From an uncultured Collinsella sp. (lineage in GTDB: Bacteria; Actinomycetota; Coriobacteriia; Coriobacteriales; Coriobacteriaceae), in NCBI GenBank assembly GCA_902470805.1, contig CABRHX010000013.1, positions 1 to 60,456 on the forward strand: DNA of 60,456 bases, written 5' to 3'. Of the stretch, positions 44,101 to 51,440 are shown in pieces (positions within the stretch are counted from its first letter, which is position 1; each line of letters starts with the position of its first letter). Position numbers and translations under genes: made by a program. The notes below the pieces were generated by a model, which was given only the letters and a program-made list of their open reading frames with translations, had not been told where the DNA came from and did no database searches.

Positions 44101-44573
44101 AAATCCGTCAGTCGGAACTTGCCGCCATTGGTGAACGTCTCAGCAATATTACCTTTCACCTCGTTATAGCCATCGGCACTGACGGTAGCGGGAGCGATAG
44201 CGTTTTCATCGTTAGTTTCATCATCAGAAGGCTGTGTATCGGAAGGCTGCGCGGCGCCCTTGGCCTCCGCGTCGTCGGACGGCAGTCCCGCGGCAGCGGC
44301 GTCTTCGCTCGCGCCATTCTCGGCATCATCGCTAATCTGCTTTTCGGCACCCCCGTTAGTGGTGCTGTCTACACCAGTAGACTCACTTGAGGAACCCCCC
44401 ATCACAGTTTCTTCGGTAGAAACCGTCTGGGCATCGTTGGCAATGGCCTGCGAGATTGGAGGCATGACGAGCGACAGTACCAGGCTCAAAACGGAGGCTC
44501 CGCACAAGACGCCTGCCAGTACACGGCGCGTCGCTTTATTACTCTGTTTAGATTTGTCTGAATTTGCTTTCAT
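41187..44573 (-). CDS. Tip pilin/adhesin with beta-helix and LPLSG signal
   Basis: A 1128-residue surface protein, first gene of the pilus operon. After a signal peptide (GVLCGASVLSLVLSLVMPPISQAIA) comes an acidic Ser/Asp/Glu-rich linker to about residue 130. A long right-handed beta-helix region (~150-640) follows, with repeated GGxI/V..GN and GGGxxxxxG units such as EMTGGVVAGNKSGSGGGIY. Two Spy0128-like isopeptide domains (~740-900 and ~920-1070) come next, then the sorting signal LPLSG at 1087-1091. Beta-helices of this kind bind carbohydrates or matrix in other adhesins, so it is the probable binding tip. Its GC content is visibly lower than the rest of the window, suggesting horizontal acquisition. 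Confidence 0.88.
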   Translation of the reverse strand: MKANSDKSKQSNKATRRVLAGVLCGASVLSLVLSLVMPPISQAIANDAQTVSTEETVMGGSSSESTGVDSTTNGGAEKQISDDAENGASEDAAAAGLPSDDAEAKGAAQPSDTQPSDDETNDENAIAPATVSADGYNEVKGNIAETFTNGGKFRLTDFAYSDKQITITKDTAIDLAGHMLYRGSGNKDSFFVVENGATLTIEDLGKTKDEQTLVETTAGHLASMEWETGNGSNSGTPKSLTYFETKSTPNQDGLGTTETTIRHVVTGFGAIDAASDSGSVKHVVTVKEGGTLDLKGGMITTAANLSDDGHVIFSEGKVKIEGGYVTNGNGGGWGGGLCITGEKAGANASLEMTGGVVAGNKSGSGGGIYADKGATLKLTGGIISGNATYENTCNSGGSPENGYGGGVFTKNACVSISDSASITNNRVDSNISESFNNGLLGGGGIACVNGGKLSITGGSVTANYSHEAAGGVYAGFYNQTIEFEMTGGTIAGNVAENAEGGGLRIAGGDNTGTMATISAGENSKIYITNNKTMTGKDRGGDWGGGGVFIQKGGKLNIVKTLIAENEAGGWGGGVGACPTGETIVSHSNGAAIYNNTDHGLSDHMSAGGNGKNEDSDAEYITDPFKNAGHKDFFLVRRKGSDKTVAVVLGKMLGNRSAGWKGTCDGQEITIDPNGGAEATYMFGLEAHPTEDAITKAQAAATTIISGNYSYTHGGGIMTNGDLTVGEVSELSVYPNMRLNATKVLVDADGNSQKLEGHGYKFKVLREDGATEPSWKDDDTFDMGDCSVAGEATVNQSNGNITFDSGKDYSSGQYVFYLVEEPISGQNELDTRFDKTIYKIVATVDSNPYKTKKLMRIDINYYKVNGVIVYKKGEKDIDFKQLNSGYSVDYLNDRTTAVVTIGDSSDNPTFTNKIVPYASTGFWTPAATKVVKGGEMKEFTLQLATDDSFQKIIRETKTTGDNKKQTLSFLDGSDKGIKYSLSDITKNPFTAGDPTGRGASKTFTYYVREKNESSIFSHYKFDQSVYKLDVTMADQKNGKIVATKVTYTKIKDADGNRIDEAPVNYNDGSDTSKPTSTPTFTNTYSTSLPLSGMSGVTLTYLAGAAVLCAAAAWMHIRRKANAKGGERRE

Positions 44574-45031
44574 CGATGTCTCCTCCCCAAGAGACCGCGA
44601 TCTTGCTCTTTCACTATCAAACGTATCTGCGCAATCTGTAATTGCGCACGCTTAGTAATCCATATTGTAGCGATTGTTTGAACATCTGAACAAGATAACC
44701 GATTGTTTTGTAGCGAATTCTCAATTCTCTTGACATTTGCTCAGATTTACCTTCGTTTATTCGCTATCTTTTTTTGTTTCTGCTGGTAATATAGTTGTCT
44801 ATCATTTTTTAATAGCATTAGATTTATTTGCACAACATTTTGCTCAAGAGTAAACATCCTGTAAACAGTCGAAAATCGACCATGAGCGGTAGGTCATTTA
44901 CCGGGAGTAATACCCTGCCAAACTGATGAGAATATCTTTAGCCCATCGGTGGTTGGAAGCGTAATGTTCAGACAACCATATTTGAATTTACGCGCAGATT
45001 TTAGGCATCAATTCGCCCAAATCGCCTGAGG
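44574..45031. other. AT-rich upstream region of the pilus operon
   Basis: About 460 gene-free bases, much richer in A/T than the surroundings. TACAAT on the minus strand (44664-44669) could be the pilus -10, but no matching -35 is clear. I looked for invertible-promoter repeats and for a c-di-GMP riboswitch core and found neither. Confidence 0.4.
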
Positions 45032-45064
45032 CCACCGCAAAGGCGCCTGTCCCCTTTGTGATGG
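45032..45064. repeat. 33-bp hairpin repeat (family B), copy 2
   Basis: CCACCGCAAAGG and CCCTTTGTGATGG arms around GCGCCTGTC, with two mismatches. It lies 14 bases past the HAD hydrolase stop. Confidence 0.7.
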
Positions 45065-45077
45065 TTCTCCCCCGGCG

Positions 45078-45899
45078 CTACAGCAGATGCTCCTCGACAA
45101 AGACCGCGATGCCGTCTTTGTCGTTACTCGCGGTTACAAAGTCGGCTGCGGAGCGGGTGGCATCGCTGCCATTTGCCATGGCCACGCCCACGCCGGCGTC
45201 AGCCACCATGCAGGTGTCGTTATCGGCATCGCCAAACACGCAGATGTTCCGGAGCTCCATGCCGTTGAGCTCTGCCACGCGCACAAGGCCGCGCGTCTTG
45301 GACACGCGCGGATCCATGAACTCGTAGAGCCGTTGCGTGGTCTGCAGAGCCGCAGCCTTAACAGTGTCGTCGGCGAGCGTCGACGCCCGCTCGATGACCT
45401 GCGGCATCGCCTCGGGCGCCATGGTAAACATCACCTTGGCCTGCGGCTCGCGCAAAAACTCGGAAAAGTCGACCACCTTGTAGGGCACGCCGTCGACACG
45501 CGACAAGCGCTCGACGCACGCATTGCTCTCGGGCACATAGAGCACGCCGTCCCGAGGGCAAACGGGCGTTGCCGGCAGGTCTGCCATGTGCTCGCAAATG
45601 CGCGCGATGGTCTCGCCCGGCAGCGGATAGCTCAGCTCGTTGATGTCGTGCGCGCGGTCGATGACCTCGGCGCCACCGCAGCCCACGAGCACGTCCACCA
45701 GGCCTTCGATACCCCAGAGCTCGTACATGGCCTCGGTCGCGTGGGCGTCGCGCCCGGTACACAGGCCAAAGAGCACGCCACGCTCGCGCAAGGCGCGGAT
45801 CGCCGCCACGGTGCGCGGGGACACCGTGTGCTGGCTCGTGAGCAGCGTGCCGTCGATATCGCAGAACACGGCTTTGATGTGGCTGAAGGTGGCGTCCAT
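45078..45899 (-). CDS. HAD-superfamily (Cof-type) hydrolase
   Basis: A 273-residue cytoplasmic phosphatase, probably acting on sugar phosphates or similar small molecules. HAD motifs are clear: I VFCDIDGTLLTS near residue 10, II in LCTGRDAH near 46, III lysine in the KTRGL region near 208, and IV VFGDADNDTCMVADAG near 228. The C2-type cap lies between motifs II and III, as in Cof/YidA proteins. AAAGG precedes ATG. Substrate unknown; it stands alone between hairpin repeats. Confidence 0.92.
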   Translation of the reverse strand: MDATFSHIKAVFCDIDGTLLTSQHTVSPRTVAAIRALRERGVLFGLCTGRDAHATEAMYELWGIEGLVDVLVGCGGAEVIDRAHDINELSYPLPGETIARICEHMADLPATPVCPRDGVLYVPESNACVERLSRVDGVPYKVVDFSEFLREPQAKVMFTMAPEAMPQVIERASTLADDTVKAAALQTTQRLYEFMDPRVSKTRGLVRVAELNGMELRNICVFGDADNDTCMVADAGVGVAMANGSDATRSAADFVTASNDKDGIAVFVEEHLL

Positions 45900-45993
45900 G
45901 GGGGCCTTTCTGGGTTGTGCGGCGGTGTGGGGTGTATCTGGATGTGGCGTTCATGGTATACCAAAGCGCGGGCGCGGCCCGTCAAAGCAAAAA

Positions 45994-46026
45994 CCACCAC
46001 AAAGGTGCCTGGCCCCTTTGTGGTGG
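45994..46026. repeat. 33-bp hairpin repeat (family B), copy 3
   Basis: CCACCACAAAGG and CCCCTTTGTGGTGG around TGCCTGG: the most symmetric member of the family, 32 bases from a family C hairpin. Confidence 0.8.
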
Positions 46027-46058
46027 CCGGACTCGCAGGATGGCCTGGCCCGGGGCGC

Positions 46059-46123
46059 AAACCATCACAACATTCGACGCTTTTCCGCAAAATCGCGATT
46101 TTCATCGAATGTTGTGATGGTTT
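46059..46123 (-). repeat. 65-bp hairpin repeat (family C), copy 2
   Basis: Perfect 19-bp arms (AAACCATCACAACATTCGA and complement) around a 27-base centre that contains AAAATCGCGATTTT. It ends one base before the MFS stop codon. Confidence 0.85.
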
Positions 46124-46124
46124 T

Positions 46125-47372
46125 TTACTGCTTTGCGGCACGATCCAAGTGCCAGCGACCAAACAGCAGCAACGCCGCGGGAACCGCCGTCACGACCATG
46201 CCCGCCCCGATGAGCGTCTGCTGCACGCCAAATGTCGCCGCCAGCCACGGGGCAATCGCCAGCGGAGCCACGCCGGCGAACATGTTTCCAAAGCCCATGA
46301 CCGAGTTGACGCGGCCGAGCTGCTCGAGCGGGGCCGTCGTTTGCACAATGGTGTTGTGGAGCGGGTTGACGACGCCCCAGGCCACGCCCAGGGCGATCTG
46401 GCCGATAAGGGCCACTCCCACGTACGGCGTGCCCACGTAGAGCAGGCTTCCCAGGCCTACGGTCATAAGCGCCACGAGCAACGTTTTAAGGCTGACGAAG
46501 CGCGGCGGCATGCGAAGCGCGACCACGGCGCCCAGCACCGCGCCCACGCCGCAGGCCGACGAAAGCCAGCCCATCCATTCGACGCCGACGTGCAGGACGT
46601 CGCGATAGAAGAACGACTCCAGCGGATCGAAGGCGCCGTAGCCAAAGTTCGAAAGGAAGATGATGCAGAAGAGCAGGGCGAGGACGCTGTTGGTGAAGAC
46701 CGTCTTGATGCTGGTCGCGAAGGTGGCGCGGGCGGGCGTGTTGGGGCTGGAGCTTTGGCCCGCGCGCCCGGCGATGCGGCCTTCCCTCGGCTTAAACCCC
46801 CAGCCGGCGATAAGCGCCAGCACGGTAAAGAGCATCATGAGCACGAACACCGCGCGCGACGATGCAGCCGCCGCGGCAAAGCCGCCCAGCGTGGGGCCAA
46901 CGATGATGCTCACGTTGGAGAACATGGTGATGGTGGAGTTGATGTCTTTGAGCTCGACAGGGTCGTCGGTGAGATAGGCCGGATAGGACGTGGCGATGGG
47001 CTGGGCGAATCCCATTACAAAGCCCAAGAGTACCGCGCCGGCAAGGACCGTCTCGGTCGCGTCGCCAAAGGCGATGATCGCCGCGCCCGTTGCCAGTGTG
47101 CCGACGATGCTCAGCCAGAAATGGCGGCGCGGACCCCAGGCGTCGAGCGCCGCGCCACCCGCAAAGGACCCCAGGATCACGAAGACGTTCATAAACATGA
47201 CGGCCAGCGACGTCGCGACGACCGAAGCGCCGTCCGCATAGGTGAGCGTTCCGATAACGCCGATAAAGTAGCTGGTCTGGAAGCCGGTGTAGATGAGAAA
47301 TCGCATTGCCACCAGGCGCTTGGCCCGCGCGGACAGCGATGGTTGGGATTTAGGAAATGGAGATGTAGACAT
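46125..47372 (-). CDS. Major facilitator superfamily transporter
   Basis: A 415-residue inner-membrane protein with about 12 hydrophobic helices and the MFS pattern of two six-helix halves joined by a basic cytoplasmic loop (FKPREGRIAGRAGQ) near residue 205. The GGAALDAWGPRRHF stretch near 70 is the motif A loop between helices 2 and 3. The sequence resembles the DHA1/enterobactin-exporter-like group, but the substrate cannot be named. AAGGAG precedes ATG 47372; earlier in-frame starts lack a ribosome site. Confidence 0.88.
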   Translation of the reverse strand: MSTSPFPKSQPSLSARAKRLVAMRFLIYTGFQTSYFIGVIGTLTYADGASVVATSLAVMFMNVFVILGSFAGGAALDAWGPRRHFWLSIVGTLATGAAIIAFGDATETVLAGAVLLGFVMGFAQPIATSYPAYLTDDPVELKDINSTITMFSNVSIIVGPTLGGFAAAAASSRAVFVLMMLFTVLALIAGWGFKPREGRIAGRAGQSSSPNTPARATFATSIKTVFTNSVLALLFCIIFLSNFGYGAFDPLESFFYRDVLHVGVEWMGWLSSACGVGAVLGAVVALRMPPRFVSLKTLLVALMTVGLGSLLYVGTPYVGVALIGQIALGVAWGVVNPLHNTIVQTTAPLEQLGRVNSVMGFGNMFAGVAPLAIAPWLAATFGVQQTLIGAGMVVTAVPAALLLFGRWHLDRAAKQ

Positions 47373-47499
47373 GTGGGCTCCTTGCTGCATATGAATACGG
47401 GCCGCAGGCATTGACCGCCGACCATCGACTCAATCTTTCTGTATGTAACGTTAAGGACGCATCGGGCCCCTTCTCTCCGTCTTCGCCCGGATGAACTAC

Positions 47500-47536
47500 T
47501 TGGTAGATTTTAAGGCATGTCCCAAAAATCTACCAA
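47500..47536. repeat. Inverted repeat with 12-bp arms
   Basis: TTGGTAGATTTT and AAAATCTACCAA flank 13 bases, in the gap between the MFS gene and the mobB end. A single copy in the window. Confidence 0.7.
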
Positions 47537-47544
47537 AGCAAAGG

Positions 47545-47572
47545 CCACCACAAAGGTGCCTGCCTGTGGTGG
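47545..47572. repeat. Hairpin repeat (family B), copy 4, shortened
   Basis: CCACCACAAAGGTGCC followed by TGCCTGTGGTGG: the same outer arms as other family B members but 5 bases shorter, missing part of the right inner arm. Confidence 0.7.
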
Positions 47573-47597
47573 CCCAATGATATGGCAGCGTAGCGAG

Positions 47598-47695
47598 CCG
47601 GTTCCAAGTGCCCCAGGTCGCCCCGAAAGAGGAGCGACGCGTACTTTGGTACGCGAGCGACGGCTTGAGGGGCGAGATGGGGTGCTTGGGGCCGG
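47598..47695 (+). other. Long hairpin with wobble pairs on the plus strand
   Basis: Bases 47598-47624 pair with 47669-47695 over 27 positions. Apart from two mismatches, all departures from Watson-Crick are G-U pairs if the plus strand is RNA, but A-C mismatches on the minus strand. An apical stem GCGTAC-TTTG-GTACGC sits between GAGCGAC direct repeats. It ends 7 bases before the mobB stop. Confidence 0.5.
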
Positions 47696-47702
47696 CGCAG
47701 CG

Positions 47703-49010
47703 TCAAGCCTGAAGGTGGTCTTGGATCAGGTCGCAGATGGCTCGGGCGTCGTTGATGTTGATGGCTCGGGTCGCGAAGCCGGCGTCGAAGGCCTGGCGCG
47801 CCAGGGCCTCGTTGCAGGCTAAGGCCAGCGTGCGGCCGTCGACCAGATCAAGCGAGCTCTTGCCGCGCAAGCGATCGACACCGGAGCGCGCGACGACGAT
47901 GTTGTCGAAACCCTCGGTCTTGTAGCCCTCGATGATCACCACGTCGACGTCGTTGTAGCGTGACAGCAGCTCGCGCGCGGGCATCTCGTCCTCCTCGCGC
48001 GTGTCGGCGTACTCCGCCCAGCGCGTGGCACAAATGAGGCCCACGTGTTTGGATCCGGCCTGGTGATGACGCCAGGTGTCCTTGGCGGGCACGTCGATAT
48101 CAAAGCCGTGATGCCCATGGTGTTTGAGCGAACCCACACGCAGGCCACGACGGGTAAGCTCGGCGATGACTTTCTCGACAAGTGTGGTCTTGCCCGAGTT
48201 CTGGTAGCCGATAAACGCGATCGCGGGGACGGCCGGTGTCGGAGCTGCGGGCGCGACGGCGACGGGTGCGCTCGCGGGCGCGTTGCCCGCGGCTCCCACG
48301 GCCTCAACAGCAGCGGCCTGACGCTCTGCGCGGTCCCACACGCCCGAGCGGCCACCCTCCTTGTGCAACAGGCGCACGTCGACAATCTCCATGCCGCGAT
48401 CGACGGCCTTGCACATGTCGTAGATCGTTAGGCACGCGGCACTCGCGCCGGTCAGCGCCTCCATCTCAATGCCCGTCTTGCCCGTCACGCCAGCCGTGAC
48501 CAGCACATGAAAACCGACCTGTCCGTCGGGACGCGCCGGCGCCCAGCCCTCGGGCGTCTCGTCGGCCGGCGTTCCCGCCGGAGCGATGGGCTCGATATCG
48601 CACTTGCTCTTGGTGATGAGCAGCGGGTGGCACATGGGGATGATGTCGCTCGTGCGCTTGATGGCCATGATGCCCGCCACGCGCGCGCAGGCGAGCACAT
48701 CGCCCTTTTTGGCGCGGTCCTGCAGCACCATGGCCTGCGTCTCGGGATGCATGAGGATGGTGCCCTCGGCAATGGCGATGCGGTGCGTCTCGGCCTTGTC
48801 GGACACGTCGACCATGCGCACCTCGCCCTTGGCATCCACGTGCGTCAGCTCGTCGCGGCGGGCGTCGCGGGCGGGCACGGCGGCGTTGTCGCTCGCGGAC
48901 GACTGCGCGACCGCGGCCGTGGCGTCTTTGTTGGCTGCCGCAGCTTTGTGGGCAGACATCGCGGCCCTCCGAGCGGCCTTGGTGGCATCGGCGTACCTGC
49001 TCTTGGCCAT
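47703..49010 (-). CDS. MoaC-MobB fusion protein, molybdenum cofactor synthesis
   Basis: A 435-residue fusion. An Ala/Lys-rich ~45-residue extension leads into MoaC (cyclic pyranopterin monophosphate synthase): MVDVSDKAETHRIAIAEG near 65, IPMCHPLLITK near 120, and EMEALTGASAACLTIYDMCKAVD near 180. An Ala/Pro linker (~245-265) leads into MobB, a GTP-binding protein of molybdopterin guanine dinucleotide assembly: P-loop GYQNSGKTTLV near 272, and LKHHGHHGFDID near 300. The start at 49010 follows GGAGG located at the moaA stop, so it is coupled to moaA. Catalytic residues of both halves appear intact. Confidence 0.92.
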   Translation of the reverse strand: MAKSRYADATKAARRAAMSAHKAAAANKDATAAVAQSSASDNAAVPARDARRDELTHVDAKGEVRMVDVSDKAETHRIAIAEGTILMHPETQAMVLQDRAKKGDVLACARVAGIMAIKRTSDIIPMCHPLLITKSKCDIEPIAPAGTPADETPEGWAPARPDGQVGFHVLVTAGVTGKTGIEMEALTGASAACLTIYDMCKAVDRGMEIVDVRLLHKEGGRSGVWDRAERQAAAVEAVGAAGNAPASAPVAVAPAAPTPAVPAIAFIGYQNSGKTTLVEKVIAELTRRGLRVGSLKHHGHHGFDIDVPAKDTWRHHQAGSKHVGLICATRWAEYADTREEDEMPARELLSRYNDVDVVIIEGYKTEGFDNIVVARSGVDRLRGKSSLDLVDGRTLALACNEALARQAFDAGFATRAININDARAICDLIQDHLQA

Positions 49011-49014
49011 ATGA

Positions 49015-50070
49015 TCATCCTCCGATTTGGGACATAAATCGTTGCGTGCCCTCAATTATCGCGTGTTCCTGCGGTTTGTGGGCCACGGCATCGCGCCAAA
49101 TCGAAAGTACCTGCATATCATCACCGCGGCGCAGCGCCTCGCGAACCGAATACTCGGCATCGCTGAACAGGCAGGGGCGCACGCTGCCGTCCGCCGTCAG
49201 GCGCAAACGGTTGCAGCTCGCACAAAAATGGTTGGACATGGCGCTAATGAAGCCGACCGTGCCCGCTGCGCCCGGAAAGCGCCAATAGCGTGCGGGACCG
49301 GCACCGGCAGGAGCATCGTTGATGTCGAGTGGCTCAAGCCCGCCCAGGCCAGCTGCGGCGGCGCCGGCATTGATGCGCGCCCGCAGCTCGTCGCTCGGCA
49401 CGGTATCGCTCGCGTCCCACAGCTCGGGATTGAGCGTGGGCGCATGCGGGTCCACAGCGCAATGCGAGCTCGTGTGTTCGTCGCCGATGGGCATGTATTC
49501 GATAAAGCGCAGGTGAATGGGGCGATCAACGGTCAGGCGCGCGAGGGCCGCCACGTCCTGGTTGAGGCGGCGGACGACCACGCAGTTGACCTTAACCGGC
49601 CCAAAGCCCCAGGTCAGCGCCGCATCGATACCCGCCATAGTCTGCTCGAGCCGACCCAGGCGCGTGATCTTTCCAAAGAGCGTGGGGTCGAGTGTGTCGA
49701 GCGAAATGTTGACGCGGTCGAGCCCGGCGTCTTTGAGCTGCGGCGCCAGCTTGGGCAGCAGGGCGCCGTTGGTGGTGAGCGAGATATCCTCGATCTGCGG
49801 GATCGCGCGGATGTCGCGAATGAGCGGGATAATGCGGCGGCTGACCAGCGGCTCGCCACCCGTCAGGCGCACGCGGCGAATGCCCTCCCCCGCCACCAGG
49901 CGCACAAAGCGAGCAATTTCCTCGGCACTGAGCAGCTCGTCGTGTGCACGCGGCGCCACGCCGTCGGCGGGCATACAGTAGATGCAGCGGAAATTGCACT
50001 TGTCGGTTATGGCAATGCGCAGGTAGTTGATATCGCGGCCAAAACCGTCATGTTGCACGCGCTCGTCCAC
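49015..50070 (-). CDS. moaA: GTP 3',8-cyclase (MoaA)
   Basis: A radical SAM enzyme that starts molybdenum cofactor synthesis from GTP. The 351 residues carry the N-terminal cluster motif CNFRCIYC near residue 25, the SAM-binding LTGGEPL near 70, the C-terminal cluster cysteines in HFCASCNRLRLTADG and CLF near 285-310, and the C-terminal Gly-Gly needed for activity. The GTG start at 50070 follows GGGAGG. It is operonic with the moaC-mobB fusion. MoaB/MogA, MoaD/E and MoeA are not in the window. Confidence 0.96.
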   Translation of the reverse strand: MDERVQHDGFGRDINYLRIAITDKCNFRCIYCMPADGVAPRAHDELLSAEEIARFVRLVAGEGIRRVRLTGGEPLVSRRIIPLIRDIRAIPQIEDISLTTNGALLPKLAPQLKDAGLDRVNISLDTLDPTLFGKITRLGRLEQTMAGIDAALTWGFGPVKVNCVVVRRLNQDVAALARLTVDRPIHLRFIEYMPIGDEHTSSHCAVDPHAPTLNPELWDASDTVPSDELRARINAGAAAAGLGGLEPLDINDAPAGAGPARYWRFPGAAGTVGFISAMSNHFCASCNRLRLTADGSVRPCLFSDAEYSVREALRRGDDMQVLSIWRDAVAHKPQEHAIIEGTQRFMSQIGG

Positions 50071-50200
50071 ACGGCCCTCCCCTCGTGCAGCGATTTATTC
50101 TTCAGGGAATATAGTACCGCACACAGAAATCGGGTCGACACGCGTACGACAGGGCATGCCATTCGGCAAGACGGCCTTCCCAAGCCCATCCTCAGCATTC

Positions 50201-50265
50201 AAACCGTCCCAACATTCGATGCTTTTCCCGATATTGGCAAAAAACGTCGAATGTTGGGACGGTTT
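50201..50265 (+). repeat. 65-bp hairpin repeat (family C), copy 3
   Basis: Perfect 19-bp arms AAACCGTCCCAACATTCGA/TCGAATGTTGGGACGGTTT around 27 bases, between moaA and the nuclease-like gene. Confidence 0.9.
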
Positions 50266-50302
50266 AGGTGTCCGTAGAGCTCGGAAGACGAGCCAGACGC
50301 CC

Positions 50303-51340
50303 CTAGAGGCCGCCGCTCCAGTGGCGAATCACGAATTCTCGCAGGTCGTTCTGACGTTTCTGGAACGCTTCGCTTCGGTCGCACTTGAGGCCCATAGCGA
50401 GCGCGATGGCATTCATCGCCCGGTGCAATTGCAGCTGGTGGGCAAACTGAGTCCCGGTGAGGACGATCATCCTAAAGCCCAGCGCGCTCAGCACGGTCAT
50501 ACGCTCCGCGTCCGACGCGCTGCGCTGTTTATCAAGATGGTTCGAGCCGTTGTATTCAATCCCCGTACCGCTCGCAGGCGCATATACGTCGATCTCGAAA
50601 TACCCGGCCTTTGCGAGATACTTGAACTCGTTGGGAACATCGACCCGATGGTTGAGCTCAACCCTGGTGTACCCGAGCCCGCCCTGGGAACGTTTCGCGA
50701 CGACCATGATTGCGGTGGCCGTCTCCATGGGCGACCGCGCACCATCGTGCACGCGCTTGAGCACGGCGACCGCACGCTTAGCCCCCTGACGAGATCGGTT
50801 CTCATCGCAATAAGCGATCAAGTCGGCAACGGTATACCTCTGCCCCATCTCGATATAACCGCCTGACGACAAATGATTCAAATGGTATCGGGCGCAGATT
50901 TCATACCCATATTCCAGCTGCTGGGGCTCACTCATCCACGAGCCCGCCTGGACAAAACACATGGCCTCGTCAACCACCAAGAGACCCTCTGCTACCTCGA
51001 TAAGATGGTCCGAAGGGATGGGCACCCCAAACACATGTCGTCGGAGACCCGCCGGCCGAGAGCGTTCAAAATCGAAGCTGACCAGCGTGTCAATACGATC
51101 GAGCTCCTCATGCGGGATGCCAAGTGAGGCCAGATAGTCGGCAACGATCTCGACCGCTGCAGATATTCTCAGCCCCTTGGCATCTAACCCCAGTTTGGGC
51201 AGGTCCGCGGTCGACTGCGCCTCGTTGGAAATCGAGTCCTCATCGTATAGACTGCTTGCTCGCGAAAGCGGCTCGGACGGGCGTACCACGTTGTGGTACA
51301 GCCAGGCAGTCTTATGGGACAGGACGATCGGCAGGTCCAT
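50303..51340 (-). CDS. Protein with a C-terminal PD-(D/E)XK-like nuclease domain
   Basis: I do not recognise a named family. The 345-residue protein starts MDLPIVLSHKTAWLYH, preceded by GGAGGG. The C-terminal ~100 residues look like the Vsr/DUF559 endonuclease fold: FEIDVYAPASGTGIEYNGSNHLDKQ near 246, then a strand MTVLSALGFRMIVLTG. Asp and Glu in the first two blocks could be metal ligands. The N-terminal two thirds may sense or bind nucleic acid, resembling AbiEi-type proteins only vaguely. No antitoxin or methylase is adjacent. The gene is bracketed by two family C hairpins in the same orientation. Confidence 0.6.
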   Translation of the reverse strand: MDLPIVLSHKTAWLYHNVVRPSEPLSRASSLYDEDSISNEAQSTADLPKLGLDAKGLRISAAVEIVADYLASLGIPHEELDRIDTLVSFDFERSRPAGLRRHVFGVPIPSDHLIEVAEGLLVVDEAMCFVQAGSWMSEPQQLEYGYEICARYHLNHLSSGGYIEMGQRYTVADLIAYCDENRSRQGAKRAVAVLKRVHDGARSPMETATAIMVVAKRSQGGLGYTRVELNHRVDVPNEFKYLAKAGYFEIDVYAPASGTGIEYNGSNHLDKQRSASDAERMTVLSALGFRMIVLTGTQFAHQLQLHRAMNAIALAMGLKCDRSEAFQKRQNDLREFVIRHWSGGL

Positions 51341-51440
51341 GAGCCCTCCAATGGGTCGGATAACCAACCTTATTCCCCTGCTCGCGGATTCGCACACCTT
51401 CGCATGCAAGTTAGCGATTCCACCCGATCGGATGACAGAA

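Noticed and set aside
44640..45000. Phase-variable invertible promoter or c-di-GMP riboswitch upstream of the pilus operon
   Set aside because: No inverted repeats bracket the promoter region, and no conserved riboswitch core could be recognised in the AT-rich leader.
45087..47414. A 775-codon open frame on the plus strand across the HAD and MFS genes
   Set aside because: It runs antisense through two clear genes and their repeats, giving a His/Arg/Gly-rich product without any domain. GC-rich antisense artefact.
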